From: Vicinamibacterales bacterium
Lineage (GTDB): Bacteria; Acidobacteriota; Vicinamibacteria; Vicinamibacterales; 2-12-FULL-66-21
Assembly (NCBI GenBank): GCA_035699745.1
Contig: DASSPH010000083.1
Span: 1 to 64,000 of the forward strand
DNA: 64,000 nt
Direction of reading: 5' to 3'
Positions 1 through 8,572 of the stretch are shown one piece after another. The first letter of the stretch is position 1. Every line of letters begins with the position of its first letter. The position numbers were made by a program, and so were the translations under genes. The notes below the pieces were generated by a model that made no database searches, was not told where the DNA came from, and saw only the letters and a list, made by a program, of their open reading frames with translations.

Positions 1-1356
1 CGCAACCCGCTCCCCCGCAATGACGGTCTCCGGCAGCCCCTCGCGCCCCAGCGCCACCGCCGCCGCCACATTCAGGCTGCCCGCGCCCGCCTCGATCAGC
101 CCGGCCCCCTCGACCCGCGAACTCGTCAGCTGCAGCGCCGCCTTCACCTGTGCCGGCGTCAGCCCCGGGTGCGCCTCGAGCACCAGCGCCGCCGCCCCCG
201 ACACCACCGCGGCCGCCATGCTGGTGCCGCTCAACTCGATGTAGTCCGCCCCGCCCCGGCCCGGACGCAGCCGCTCCGGATACGTCGCCGCCAGGAACGA
301 TCCCGCCGCCGACGCCGCCACGATCCGGTTCCCCGGGGCCACCAGTTCGGGCTTCAGCACGCCGTCGAACGCCGTCGGACCCCGCGAGCTGTAGGTCGCC
401 ATCACGTCGTCCGACCGCTGCGCGGTGGCGCGCGTGTTCACCGCCCCCACCGTCAGCACGGCCGGCGTGTGCGCCGGCGAGATGATCCCCCCCACCACCG
501 GACGCCCGTCCTCGGTCTTGCCGAAATTCCCCGCCGCCGCCACCACCAGGATGCCGGCGTCGATCGCACGCTGCGCCGCGCGCGACAGCGGATCGTCCAG
601 ATACGACTCGAACACCGGGTGCCCGAGCGACAGATTGATGACGCGGATGTTGTAGGCGGCGCGGTTCGCCACCGCCCAGTCGATCGCCTCGATGACGTCG
701 TCCGTCGTGCCGGAGCCGTCGGCCCCCAGCACCTTCAGGTTCACCAGCCGGACGCCGGGAGCCATGCCCGACGCGCCGTCCCGATTCCCCTGCGCGATGA
801 TCCCCGCCACGTGGGTGCCGTGTCCGTACGCGTCCGCCGCCGGACCCCGGTCCGCAGTGAAATCCACCGACGCGACCACGCGGCCGCGCAGCGCCGGGTG
901 GTTGCCGATGCCCGAGTCGATCACCGCGATGCCGATGCCGGCCCCGCTGAGACCGCGCAGGTAGCCGAGCCCGCCCCACGTCTGGTCGGCGCCGGTCGCC
1001 GCGGCCGTCACCGCCATCATCCGCGACACCCGCACGTTGCCCGAGATGTGCGGAACGTCGGCATCCTGGCTGAGCGCGTCGATCTGGCCGCCGGTCGCCT
1101 CGAGCACCACCCCTTCGCGCAGCCGCTTCTTCACCGTCGCGCCGTAGCGCGCCGCGATCGCCTCCACGCGATCGTGCGGCACGTCGACGATGATCTCGGT
1201 GGGAGCTTCGATCCGCTGCGCGATCCGATCGGCGAGATCCCTGGACAGTCTCGCGCGGCGAGGCTGGGCCTCGGCGCAAAGAGCCGTAGCGAACAACGCG
1301 GCGGCAACGGCGGCGGCGGCGAACACGCGCGGACGGCGGGCGATTCGAATTGACAT
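1..1356 (-). CDS. Secreted subtilisin-like serine protease (S8 family), 3' end cut by window
   Basis: Secreted endopeptidase of the subtilisin family. The minus-strand frame opens with ATG at 1356 and a signal peptide (about residues 1-30, ending ALCAEA). A propeptide-like stretch follows (about 35-100), then the catalytic triad: Asp147 in AVIDSGIG, His179 in GHGTHVAG and Ser379 in GTSMA. The oxyanion Asn is probably the one in AAAGNFG. 452 codons are visible and the frame runs off the left edge, so the C terminus is unknown. It is a clear paralogue of the protease at 5652 and is transcribed away from the peptide transporter operon at 1643. A long hairpin sits 19 nt before its start. Family assignment is certain; substrate is unknown. 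Confidence 0.93.
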   Translation of the reverse strand, partial: MSIRIARRPRVFAAAAVAAALFATALCAEAQPRRARLSRDLADRIAQRIEAPTEIIVDVPHDRVEAIAARYGATVKKRLREGVVLEATGGQIDALSQDADVPHISGNVRVSRMMAVTAAATGADQTWGGLGYLRGLSGAGIGIAVIDSGIGNHPALRGRVVASVDFTADRGPAADAYGHGTHVAGIIAQGNRDGASGMAPGVRLVNLKVLGADGSGTTDDVIEAIDWAVANRAAYNIRVINLSLGHPVFESYLDDPLSRAAQRAIDAGILVVAAAGNFGKTEDGRPVVGGIISPAHTPAVLTVGAVNTRATAQRSDDVMATYSSRGPTAFDGVLKPELVAPGNRIVAASAAGSFLAATYPERLRPGRGGADYIELSGTSMAAAVVSGAAALVLEAHPGLTPAQVKAALQLTSSRVEGAGLIEAGAGSLNVAAAVALGREGLPETVIAGERVA

Positions 1357-1374
1357 GAGGGAACCCCGGATGCG

Positions 1375-1403
1375 CGCCGTAAGGCACAGGTTGTGCCACG
1401 GCG
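1375..1403 (-). promoter_or_regulatory. Strong hairpin in the 5' leader of the protease gene
   Basis: CGCCGT (1375-1380) pairs with ACGGCG (1398-1403), and GGCACA (1383-1388) pairs with TGTGCC (1392-1397). This gives 12 base pairs around a 3-nt loop with one 2-nt bulge. It ends 19 nt upstream of the ATG at 1356, so it could shield or present the ribosome-binding region of the protease mRNA, or mark a protein-binding palindrome. The structure is seen; the function is inferred. Confidence 0.5.
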
Positions 1404-1465
1404 TCGTGAACGCAGCAGCGAACCGCAATCGGCGCTCGTGACAGAACACGAAAGGACAAAGTGGC

Positions 1466-1641
1466 GCAGCGTGATTGCGTACGCTGCGTGCTTGCGCTAC
1501 CATGCGTTCCGTCCCGCTCAGGGTGTTTCTGTAATTTGAGCCAACGGATTGGCTGCTGAGTCGACAGCCACGACCGGGGTAACCGCTACCCTTCAAAAGC
1601 CCAATAAATCTGCGCAGTGGAGATCGGCCAAGCAATTGGCC
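1466..1641. other. Hairpin-rich divergent intergenic region
   Basis: Between the divergent protease (1356) and binding-protein (1643) genes there are four further perfect stems: GCAGCGT/ACGCTGC (1466-1472 and 1481-1487), TGGCTG/CAGCCA (1550-1555 and 1565-1570), GGGTA/TACCC (1577-1581 and 1587-1591), and GGCCAA/TTGGCC around a GCAA tetraloop (1626-1641). The last ends one base before the GTG at 1643. No known riboswitch class was matched by eye and the transcribed strand is ambiguous. It could be a structured leader or ncRNA, or simply palindromic DNA. Confidence 0.4.
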
Positions 1642-1642
1642 G

Positions 1643-3364
1643 GTGAGTTCAAGAGTGGCCCGACATCTGACCGCCGCGCTCGTCGCGCTCAGCGTGACTG
1701 CCGCCGCCGCGTGCAACCGATCGCCGGCGCCCCCCGCGCCCGCCGCCGCCGGCCCGGTTCGCGGCGGATCGATCACCGCCTCGATTCGCAGCGAGCCGGC
1801 CACGTTCAACCGGTTCGCGCCCAACGGCAACCAGGCCGCCGTCGACGCCGTCACGCGCCTCGTCCACGCTCCGCTCGTGCGCCTCAACCGGGTCACCGGC
1901 GACGTCGAGCCGTGGCTCGCGGAACGCTGGACCACCTCCGCCGACGGGCGCACCATCACCCTGACGCTGCGCGACGGCCTCACCTTCTCCGACGGCGTGC
2001 CGCTCACCGCCGACGACGTGGTGTTCACCTTCGAGGCGATGTACCACCCGAGCACCGCCAGCTCGCTGGCGTCGGGGGTCACCGTCCAGCACAAGCCGCT
2101 GCAGGTCACCGCGTCCGATCCACGCACCGTGATCGTGACGCTGCCGGCCCCCTTCGCGCCCGGCGCGGCGCTCCTCGACAACGTCCCGATTCTCCCGAAA
2201 CACCTGCTGCAGGCCTCGCTCGACGCGCGCGCGTTCGGGCGGGCCTGGGGCACCACCACCCCGCCGGCATCGATGGCCGGCCTCGGTCCGTTCGTCATCA
2301 CCGAGTACGTCACCCGCCAGCGGATCACGTTCGCGCGCAACCCGCACTACTGGCGCAAGGACGCGTCCGGCGCCGCGCTCCCGTACCTCGATCGCATCGT
2401 GATGCAGTTCGTCCCCGGACAGGACGCCGAGATGCTGCGGGTGCAGGCGGGCGAGGTCGACGTGATGGCGGTCGCCGACGTGCGGCCCGAGGACATCGCG
2501 TCCCTCCGCCGGCTTCGCGATCAGGGAACGATTCAGCTGCTCGACGTCGGGCTCAGCGTCGATCCCAATGCGCTGTGGTTCAACCTCACGCCGGGCAACC
2601 GCGCGGTGAAGGCCAAGCCATATCTCGCGCGCGCCGAGTTCCGCCGCGCGATCTCCTACGCCGTCGATCGCGACGCCATCGTCAAGACGGTGTTCCTCGG
2701 CGCCGCCGAGCCGGTGCACGGTCCGATCACCGCGGGAAACAAGACCTGGTACTCCCCGTCCGCGCCGGCCTTCCCTCACGATCCCGCCAGGGCGCGCACG
2801 CTGCTCGCGTCGATCGGCCTGACGGATCGCAACCGCGACGGCATGCTGGACGATGCGAGGGGGGCGCCGGTGCGGTTCTCGATCATCACCCAGGGCGGAC
2901 ACATCCGCGAGCGCACCGCCACGATGATTCAGGAACAGCTGCGGCAGGCCGGCATCGCCGTCGACATCGTCGCGCTGGACCCGCAGTCGATCTTCGGCCG
3001 CTTCGGCGCCGGCGACTACGAGAGCATCTACTACGGCTTCCAGGCGAGCGCGCTCGATCCGGCGATGAACCTGGACATGTGGATGAGCGGCGGATCGGGG
3101 CACGTGTGGAACGTCGGCGCGCCGGAGCCGTGGGAGAAGACGCTCGACGGCGTGATGCTGCGTCAGAGCGCCGCGCCGACGCTCGCCGAGCGCCAGCAGC
3201 TGCTGCTCGAGGCGCAGAAGATCTTCGCCGAGCACCTGCCGCAGATCTATTTCGTCGCGCCGAAGGTGACCGTCGCGCTCAGCCGGCGTGTCGGCGGCGC
3301 CGTTCCCGTGCTGCTGGACCCGAAGGTCCTGTGGAACGCCGAGTCGCTGTTCGTCAAGCCCTAA
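1643..3364 (+). CDS. Peptide-type ABC transporter substrate-binding lipoprotein (SBP family 5)
   Basis: Periplasmic solute receptor of the DppA/OppA/NikA family, 573 aa, a usual length. An N-terminal lipoprotein signal ends in a lipobox with Cys24 (TAAAAC). The SBP_bac_5 body starts around GGSITASIRSEP and contains the family block WTTSADGRTITLTLRDG near residue 95. Two integral permease genes follow directly, so the trio forms an importer for peptides or a similar solute. The GTG at 1643 follows a hairpin with a GCAA loop; a second in-frame GTG at 1655 would still leave a signal peptide. Ligand is unknown; two flanking proteases make oligopeptides the likeliest cargo. Confidence 0.9.
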   Translation: MSSRVARHLTAALVALSVTAAAACNRSPAPPAPAAAGPVRGGSITASIRSEPATFNRFAPNGNQAAVDAVTRLVHAPLVRLNRVTGDVEPWLAERWTTSADGRTITLTLRDGLTFSDGVPLTADDVVFTFEAMYHPSTASSLASGVTVQHKPLQVTASDPRTVIVTLPAPFAPGAALLDNVPILPKHLLQASLDARAFGRAWGTTTPPASMAGLGPFVITEYVTRQRITFARNPHYWRKDASGAALPYLDRIVMQFVPGQDAEMLRVQAGEVDVMAVADVRPEDIASLRRLRDQGTIQLLDVGLSVDPNALWFNLTPGNRAVKAKPYLARAEFRRAISYAVDRDAIVKTVFLGAAEPVHGPITAGNKTWYSPSAPAFPHDPARARTLLASIGLTDRNRDGMLDDARGAPVRFSIITQGGHIRERTATMIQEQLRQAGIAVDIVALDPQSIFGRFGAGDYESIYYGFQASALDPAMNLDMWMSGGSGHVWNVGAPEPWEKTLDGVMLRQSAAPTLAERQQLLLEAQKIFAEHLPQIYFVAPKVTVALSRRVGGAVPVLLDPKVLWNAESLFVKP

Positions 3365-3376
3365 GCCCGCATCGGC

Positions 3377-4309
3377 ATGGCGCCGAAAGACCGACTGGTG
3401 CGATTCCTGCTCCGGCGCGGCGCCGCGGCGCTGATCCTGGTGTTCGCCGTCACGTCCGGCGCGCTGCTGCTCGCGCAGCTCGCGCCGGGGGACTTCGCGT
3501 CACAGATCGGCCGCACTCCCGCGGAGATTGCCGCCGAGCGCGCGCGTCTCGGCCTCGATCGGCCGTTCCTCGAGCGCTACGCCGAGTGGCTGCGCCGCAG
3601 CGCGACGCTCGATCTCGGCGAGTCGTTCCAATACCAGCGTCCGGTCACTGAGCTCGTCGGCGCCGCGGCCCGCAACACCGCCCTCCTGGCGTCCTGCGCC
3701 CTCGTCCTCGCGACGCTGCTGGGGATCCCGTGGGGGGTGATCACCGGCACGCAGCGCGGACTTGCCGCGGCGGCGCTGCGCGCCATGTCGCTGCTGCTGC
3801 TGTCGGTTCCGCCGCTGATCAGCTCGCTGGTGCTGCTGACGGTTGCCGCACGCACCGGATGGCTGCCGGTGTCCGGCATGGGAACGGTCCGCCATCTCAT
3901 CGTGCCGACGCTCGCCCTGGCGCTGCCCATTGCCGCGCTGCTCGAGCGCTTTCAGTCGAGCGCGATGGCGGACTCGATGTCCCGCCCGTCGACCTCCGCC
4001 GCCCGCGCGCGCGGGGTTCCCGAAGCGCGCGTGATCTGGCGGCACGGCTGGCGCCAGTCGCTCGCGCCCGTGCTCGGGATCTACGGCGTCGTCGTCGGAT
4101 CGCTGTTCAGCGGATCGTTCGCCGTCGAATCGGTGACGTCCTGGCCGGGCCTGGGCGCGCTCATGCTGCAGGCGCTGATGTCGCGCGACATGTATCTCGT
4201 CGCCGGCTGCGCCGCGGCGGGCTCGGCGTTCCTCGCCGCCGGCATACTCGCGGCGGATGTGGTCCACGCGGTCGCCGATCCGCGCGTCACGCTCGAGGAC
4301 GCGCGATGA
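3377..4309 (+). CDS. Peptide ABC transporter permease (DppB-type)
   Basis: 310-aa inner-membrane permease of the binding-protein-dependent transport family. It begins with the usual first helix after a basic stretch ([15 protein letters not shown]), then the DppB-type block with APGDFA and the LGLDRPFLERYAEWL region, followed by about five more membrane helices. An EAA-like loop (SAARARGVPEARVIWRHGW) would contact the ATPase. It starts 12 nt after the binding-protein gene and overlaps the next permease gene by ATGA, so the three are co-translated. Confidence 0.9.
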   Translation: MAPKDRLVRFLLRRGAAALILVFAVTSGALLLAQLAPGDFASQIGRTPAEIAAERARLGLDRPFLERYAEWLRRSATLDLGESFQYQRPVTELVGAAARNTALLASCALVLATLLGIPWGVITGTQRGLAAAALRAMSLLLLSVPPLISSLVLLTVAARTGWLPVSGMGTVRHLIVPTLALALPIAALLERFQSSAMADSMSRPSTSAARARGVPEARVIWRHGWRQSLAPVLGIYGVVVGSLFSGSFAVESVTSWPGLGALMLQALMSRDMYLVAGCAAAGSAFLAAGILAADVVHAVADPRVTLEDAR

Positions 4310-5238
4310 GACTGCTGGGATTCCTGGGGCTCCTGGTCCTCGCGGCCCCCGCCCTCGCACCCTACGACGCGTCGCGGCAGTTTCCCGGCTACCAGTACGC
4401 ACCGCCGATGCGGCCGCACCTCGTCGACGCCGACGGCCGCTGGCACGCGCCGTTCGCGTATGCCGTGCGGCTGCAGGATCCGCTCGAGCGGCGCTACACC
4501 GAAGATCGCGCCGCGCGGATCGGCTCGTTCGCCGGATCGGAGCCGTGGTTCCTGCTCGGCAGCGATGCGCTCGGGCGCGACGTGCTGTCGCGCCTTCTCA
4601 TCGGCGCGCGGCTGTCGCTGGGCATCGCGCTCGCCGCGGCGCTGATCTCGCTGGCGCTCGGCGCCGTGGCAGGCGCGGCGGCGGGATACGCCGGCGGATG
4701 GACCGATGCAGTCCTCATGCGCATCGCCGACGGCGTGATGGTCCTGCCGGCCATGTACGTCGTCCTCGCGCTGCGCGGCGCCCTGCCTCTGGTGTTGACG
4801 ACGGGGCAGGTGTTCGGGGCGCTGGTCGCCGTCCTGTCCCTCATCGGGTGGCCCGTTATTGCACGCGGAGTACGCGCAATCCTCGTCGTCGAACGGGGGG
4901 CCGAGTACGCAGAAGCTGCGAGGGCCTGCGGCGCGGGCGCGGCGCGCCTGGTTCTGCGTCACCTGTTGCCCGCGGCGCGCGGGTTTCTCGGCGTCCAGGC
5001 GGCCGTACTGGTGCCGGCGTTCGTGATGGCGGAGGCGACGTTGTCGTTTGTCGGTCTTGGGTTTGCGGCCCCGACGCCGAGCTGGGGGGCGATGTTGAAC
5101 GAGGCGGCCGCGATTCGCGTGGCGGCCGACGCCCCGTGGCTGCTGGCCCCCGCCGGAGCGATCGTCGCCACCGTTTTTGTGATCAACGCCGCCGACGTTT
5201 TTCGTGATCGGCGCAGGGGGGTGCCGAATGTGACCTAA
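4306..5238 (+). CDS. Peptide ABC transporter permease (DppC-type)
   Basis: 310-aa second permease of the importer, with ATG at 4306 overlapping the preceding stop codon (ATGA). Features are an N-terminal helix, a soluble loop of about 70 residues, then GSDALGRDVLSRLLIGARLS, the block typical of DppC/OppC. The EAA loop EAARACGAGAARLVLRHLLP is present near residue 200. No ATP-binding subunit follows: the next 413 bases are non-coding and a protease gene comes after. The transporter must therefore borrow ATPases encoded elsewhere. Confidence 0.9.
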   Translation: MRLLGFLGLLVLAAPALAPYDASRQFPGYQYAPPMRPHLVDADGRWHAPFAYAVRLQDPLERRYTEDRAARIGSFAGSEPWFLLGSDALGRDVLSRLLIGARLSLGIALAAALISLALGAVAGAAAGYAGGWTDAVLMRIADGVMVLPAMYVVLALRGALPLVLTTGQVFGALVAVLSLIGWPVIARGVRAILVVERGAEYAEAARACGAGAARLVLRHLLPAARGFLGVQAAVLVPAFVMAEATLSFVGLGFAAPTPSWGAMLNEAAAIRVAADAPWLLAPAGAIVATVFVINAADVFRDRRRGVPNVT

Positions 5239-5651
5239 GTGACTCAGTGCGAATGACTTATCACCGATGAAACCAGTGTTCAATCTGTGCACGTGTGTGC
5301 CGAGGTGGAACAAACGCCGCTAAGTGTTGGCACCACGGCATTTTGCCTTCGGTCGCCACCCCCAACTCTCGCCGCCGCTGTTCTGGAACGGGCCAACCGC
5401 ACACGACCCGCACGCGCCGCACACACTTGTCACGCGCAGCTATCCTCCTGTAATTCAGCGACTTAGGTCCCGTCACCAGAAGCCCATCCTTACTGGCCTT
5501 CCCCTTGCTCTACTGGACCACGCACTCGTAGCTCTCGAATCACGCGAGGGATCAGGACATGGGGGAGTTCGCGATGGTCTTCGACCGGAGTTGCGGCCAC
5601 AAAGCGGTGTGGGGCTGAGGCGGCAGGGACAAGAGAAGAGGATTCGATACT
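5239..5651 (+). other. 413-bp intergenic region, no recognised gene
   Basis: No convincing reading frame or known RNA was found. A weak sigma70-like pair is TTGTCA (5427-5432) and TAATTC (5451-5456) with an 18-bp spacer, placing a start about 190 nt upstream of the protease gene. A purine-rich AGAGGA near 5637 could serve as the ribosome-binding site for the GTG at 5652. Confidence 0.4.
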
Positions 5652-7784
5652 GTGACTAGGTGGCGATACAAACTGGCAGCGGCGCTTCTGGCGTCGATCT
5701 GCCTTCTCGGGGTCACGGCAGATGCCGCCGCGACACCGGGCTCGTCCGGGAACGGCGGTCATCCCAAGCTCGATAAGAAGCTGAATGACCGGGCCGAGAA
5801 CGCCCCGGGCGGCCTGATGTCGCGCGCCATCGTCGTGTTGTACCCCGGCTGCGACGCGACGAAGACGTACGCGAAGCTCAATGCGCGCAAGGGACGGACG
5901 TTCCGCATCATCAACGCTGATGTCGTGGAAGTCCAGAACTCGCACCTGAAGAAGCTCGCGGACGACCCGTGCGTCAAGGACATGCACTGGGACCGGAAGA
6001 CCGCCGGCTCGCTCAATCGTGCCGCGGTCGTCGAGGGCGCCCGTGCCGTGCAGATGACCTACGGTTACGACGGCGCCGGTGTCGGCGTCGCCGTGGTCGA
6101 TTCGGGCGTTGCGACGTGGCACGACGACCTGACCTACACCGGTTCCAATCCGCTCGTGAAAGTGGTCGGCGGCCAGCGCGTCCGCAAGTTCGTTGACTTC
6201 GTCAACGGGCGGCTGACGTCGTACGACGACAACGGCCACGGCACGCACGTCACCGGGATCATCGCGGGCAACGGCTTCGACACGCTGGGCGCGCGGGCGG
6301 GGATCGCTCCGGCGGCCAACATCGTCAGCCTCAAGGTCCTCGACGATCGGGGCGGCGGCTTCATCAGCAACGTCATCGCGGCCCTGGACTGGATTGCGGC
6401 CAACCGCGTGACCTACAACATCCGCGTCGTCAACCTCTCGGTTGGTGCGGCGGTGACGGAGTCGTATAACAGCGACCCGTTGACGCTTGCGGCCAAGCGC
6501 GTGGTCGATGAGGGTGTGGTGGTCGTCACCGCGGCCGGCAATCTCGGCAAGGACCGCGTCACCGGCAAGACGGTGTACGGCGCGATTACGGCCCCCGGCA
6601 ACGCGCCATGGGTGCTGACGGTCGGTGCCTACAGCCACGAGGGGACGCTGACCCGCAGCGACGACCGGATGGCCGGCTACAGCTCGCGCGGTCCCACGGC
6701 GATCGACTACGCCGCCAAGCCGGATATCGTCGCGACGGGCACCGGGATCGTGTCGCTCTCGGCCCCCGGCAGCCTGCTGTATTCGACCAAGTCGGCCTAC
6801 CTGCTGAAGGGGCTGCTGAGCAGCACCACCCGGCCGTATCTGAGCCTGTCGGGCACCAGCATGGCGTCGCCGGTCGTGGCCGGCGCGGTTGCGCTGATGG
6901 TGCAGGCGAATCCGCAGCTGACGCCGAACCTGGTGAAGGCGATTCTCCAGTACACGGCGCAGAACTACGAGTACGACGCGCTGACGCAGGGGGCCGGCTT
7001 CCTCAATATCAAGGGAGCGGTCGACCTCGCGCGGTTCCTGAAGAACCCGCAGGCCGGCCAGGTGTACCCGAGCAACAAGGCGTGGTCGAAGACGATTCTC
7101 TGGGGCAACCAGAAGCTGAAGAACGGCGTCATCAAGCCCGCGGGCAGCGCTTGGGCCGTCACCACGGTGTGGGGCGCGGCGCGCGACCTCGAGGGCGACA
7201 ACATCGTCTGGGGCACGGTGTGCGGCACGATCGAGTGCGACAACATCGTGTGGGGCACCTCGCTGCTGGATCTCGACAACATCGTGTGGGGCACCTTCGA
7301 TCGCGAGGGTGACAACATCGTGTGGGGGACCATCCGCGAAGGGGACAACATCGTCTGGGGGACGTTCACCGAAGCCGACAACATCGTCTGGGGCACCCGC
7401 TGCGACAACGCGGACTGCGGCGGCCTGGTGTGGGGCGCGAGCGTCGCCGAAGGGGAACTCGACAACATCGTGTGGGGCACCTTCATGGAAGCCGACAACA
7501 TCGTCTGGGGGACCAGCGGTGAGGTCGACAACATCGTGTGGGGCACCTCGAGTGACGAAGACAACACCACGTGGGGCAGCTCGGGCGAAGAGAACACGCT
7601 CTTCGAAGACCCGAACGTCCCGTCCGTGTTCGACGGGTTGATCTTCGACGCGCTGTTCGACGGCAGCGCTCCCGAGCCGGTTACCACCTCGGAACCGGAC
7701 GCACCTCTGGCCACCGAGCCGGAGACTTCGACGACGACGACTGTTCTCGCACCGGTAACCACGATTCTCGGAGGGGGGCTCTAA
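5652..7784 (+). CDS. Secreted subtilisin-like protease with C-terminal DNIVWGT repeats
   Basis: 710-aa exported serine protease. It has a signal peptide (about 1-27) and a propeptide-like segment (about 50-120). The S8 domain has Asp150 (VVDSGVA), His196 (GHGTHVTG) and Ser403 (GTSMASP). From about residue 515 to 645 comes a repeat region with nine exact DNIVWGT copies plus degenerate ones (TILWGN, TTVWGA, GLVWGA, NTTWGS), spaced by acidic or small linkers. The tail is rich in Thr, Pro and Glu. The repeats are not part of the catalytic fold and look like a surface-binding or beta-helical module; their function is unknown. The start is GTG. The stop overlaps the start of an acetyltransferase gene. 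Confidence 0.93.
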   Translation: MTRWRYKLAAALLASICLLGVTADAAATPGSSGNGGHPKLDKKLNDRAENAPGGLMSRAIVVLYPGCDATKTYAKLNARKGRTFRIINADVVEVQNSHLKKLADDPCVKDMHWDRKTAGSLNRAAVVEGARAVQMTYGYDGAGVGVAVVDSGVATWHDDLTYTGSNPLVKVVGGQRVRKFVDFVNGRLTSYDDNGHGTHVTGIIAGNGFDTLGARAGIAPAANIVSLKVLDDRGGGFISNVIAALDWIAANRVTYNIRVVNLSVGAAVTESYNSDPLTLAAKRVVDEGVVVVTAAGNLGKDRVTGKTVYGAITAPGNAPWVLTVGAYSHEGTLTRSDDRMAGYSSRGPTAIDYAAKPDIVATGTGIVSLSAPGSLLYSTKSAYLLKGLLSSTTRPYLSLSGTSMASPVVAGAVALMVQANPQLTPNLVKAILQYTAQNYEYDALTQGAGFLNIKGAVDLARFLKNPQAGQVYPSNKAWSKTILWGNQKLKNGVIKPAGSAWAVTTVWGAARDLEGDNIVWGTVCGTIECDNIVWGTSLLDLDNIVWGTFDREGDNIVWGTIREGDNIVWGTFTEADNIVWGTRCDNADCGGLVWGASVAEGELDNIVWGTFMEADNIVWGTSGEVDNIVWGTSSDEDNTTWGSSGEENTLFEDPNVPSVFDGLIFDALFDGSAPEPVTTSEPDAPLATEPETSTTTTVLAPVTTILGGGL
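7190..7590 (+). repeat. In-frame DNIVWGT coding repeats
   Basis: About 400 bp inside the protease gene encode nine exact DNIVWGT heptapeptides and several decayed units. The spacing between tryptophans varies (about 9 to 17 residues), so this is a short conserved core with variable linkers, unlike a rigid tandem array. Codon use in the core varies (NIV as aac atc gtg or gtc; WGT as tgg ggc acc or tgg ggg acc), which argues for selection on the peptide rather than a recent DNA duplication. Confidence 0.9.
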
Positions 7785-8449
7785 TGACGAAGCTCACACT
7801 CCGCGAGGTGCAGCCGGTGACCTCAACCCGGCCGGCACACGCGGCAACCCGTACTGTTACGACGTCGGACTGGAAGCAGGCGCTTCCGGTGCTGACCGGT
7901 TCGATGGTGACGCTCCGCGAGCTGCGGATCTCGGACGCGGCGTCACTGCTGGCGATGCTCTCGACCGAGGAAGTGGCGCGGTTCATCTCGCCGCCCCCGA
8001 CCACGGTGGAAGGCTTCGAGCGGTTCATCGCGTGGACGCAGCGCGAGCGGGCGGCGGGCAACTACGCCTGCTTCGCGGTGGTGCCCCACGGGATGGACTC
8101 GGCGGTCGGTATCTTCCAGGTGCGGCAGCTGGAGCCCGGTTTCGGCACCGCGGAATGGGGATTCGCGCTCGGCTCGGAGTTCTGGGGCACCGGGCTGTTC
8201 ATGGACGGCGCGCGCATGGTCATCGACTTCGCGTTCGACGTCGTGGGCACGCACCGGCTCGAAGCCCGCGCGGCGGTCCTCAACGGCCGCGGCAACGGCG
8301 CGCTGCGGAAGATCGGCGCGATGCAGGAGGGCATCCTGCGCAAGTCGTTCCTCCGCAACGGCGAGTATCTCGACCAGGCGCTGTGGACCATCCTGGACGA
8401 GGACTGGCGCGCGCAGCGCATCATCTGGGGCGGCGCGCGCGTTCACTGA
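7784..8449 (+). CDS. GNAT-family N-acetyltransferase (RimJ-like)
   Basis: 221-aa cytoplasmic acetyl-CoA-dependent acetyltransferase. The fold is seen as TLRELRISDAASLLAMLS at the start of the domain (about residue 45), AEWGFALGSEFWGTGLFMDGARM (split acetyl-CoA-binding region) and THRLEARAAVLNGRGNGALRKIGA near the end, a layout typical of RimJ/RimL-type enzymes. About 40 unmatched residues precede the domain. The ATG shares a base with the protease stop (TAATG), with a strong GGAGGGGGG ribosome site just before it, so it is coupled to the protease. Its C terminus, RIIWGGARVH, echoes the WG motif of the protease repeats. A perfect terminator follows. The acetylated target is unknown. Confidence 0.85.
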   Translation: MTKLTLREVQPVTSTRPAHAATRTVTTSDWKQALPVLTGSMVTLRELRISDAASLLAMLSTEEVARFISPPPTTVEGFERFIAWTQRERAAGNYACFAVVPHGMDSAVGIFQVRQLEPGFGTAEWGFALGSEFWGTGLFMDGARMVIDFAFDVVGTHRLEARAAVLNGRGNGALRKIGAMQEGILRKSFLRNGEYLDQALWTILDEDWRAQRIIWGGARVH

Positions 8450-8473
8450 ACCGACCGCAAAGCACCCTGCGAG

Positions 8474-8506
8474 CGGGCGCGGCTTCACCGCCGCGCCCGT
8501 TTTTTT
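8474..8506 (+). terminator. Rho-independent terminator after the protease-acetyltransferase operon
   Basis: A perfect 10-bp stem (CGGGCGCGGC with GCCGCGCCCG), six-base loop and a run of seven T. It closes the protease-acetyltransferase transcript 25 nt after its last stop codon. Confidence 0.93.
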
Positions 8507-8572
8507 GCCTCCCGCCGGCCGCTCGCCGCCGGCCGCTTACCGCTCTCCGCGGCGCTGTGGTACGTTTTCGGT

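Noticed and set aside
1540-1600. GGTAGCGGTTACC on the minus strand as the end of a c-di-GMP-I riboswitch
   Set aside because: The 5' half of that motif is not found at the right distance, so only generic hairpins are reported.
5261-5476. Minus-strand 71-codon frame in the gap before the second protease
   Set aside because: No homology pattern, no ribosome-binding site, and a composition expected by chance in GC-rich DNA.
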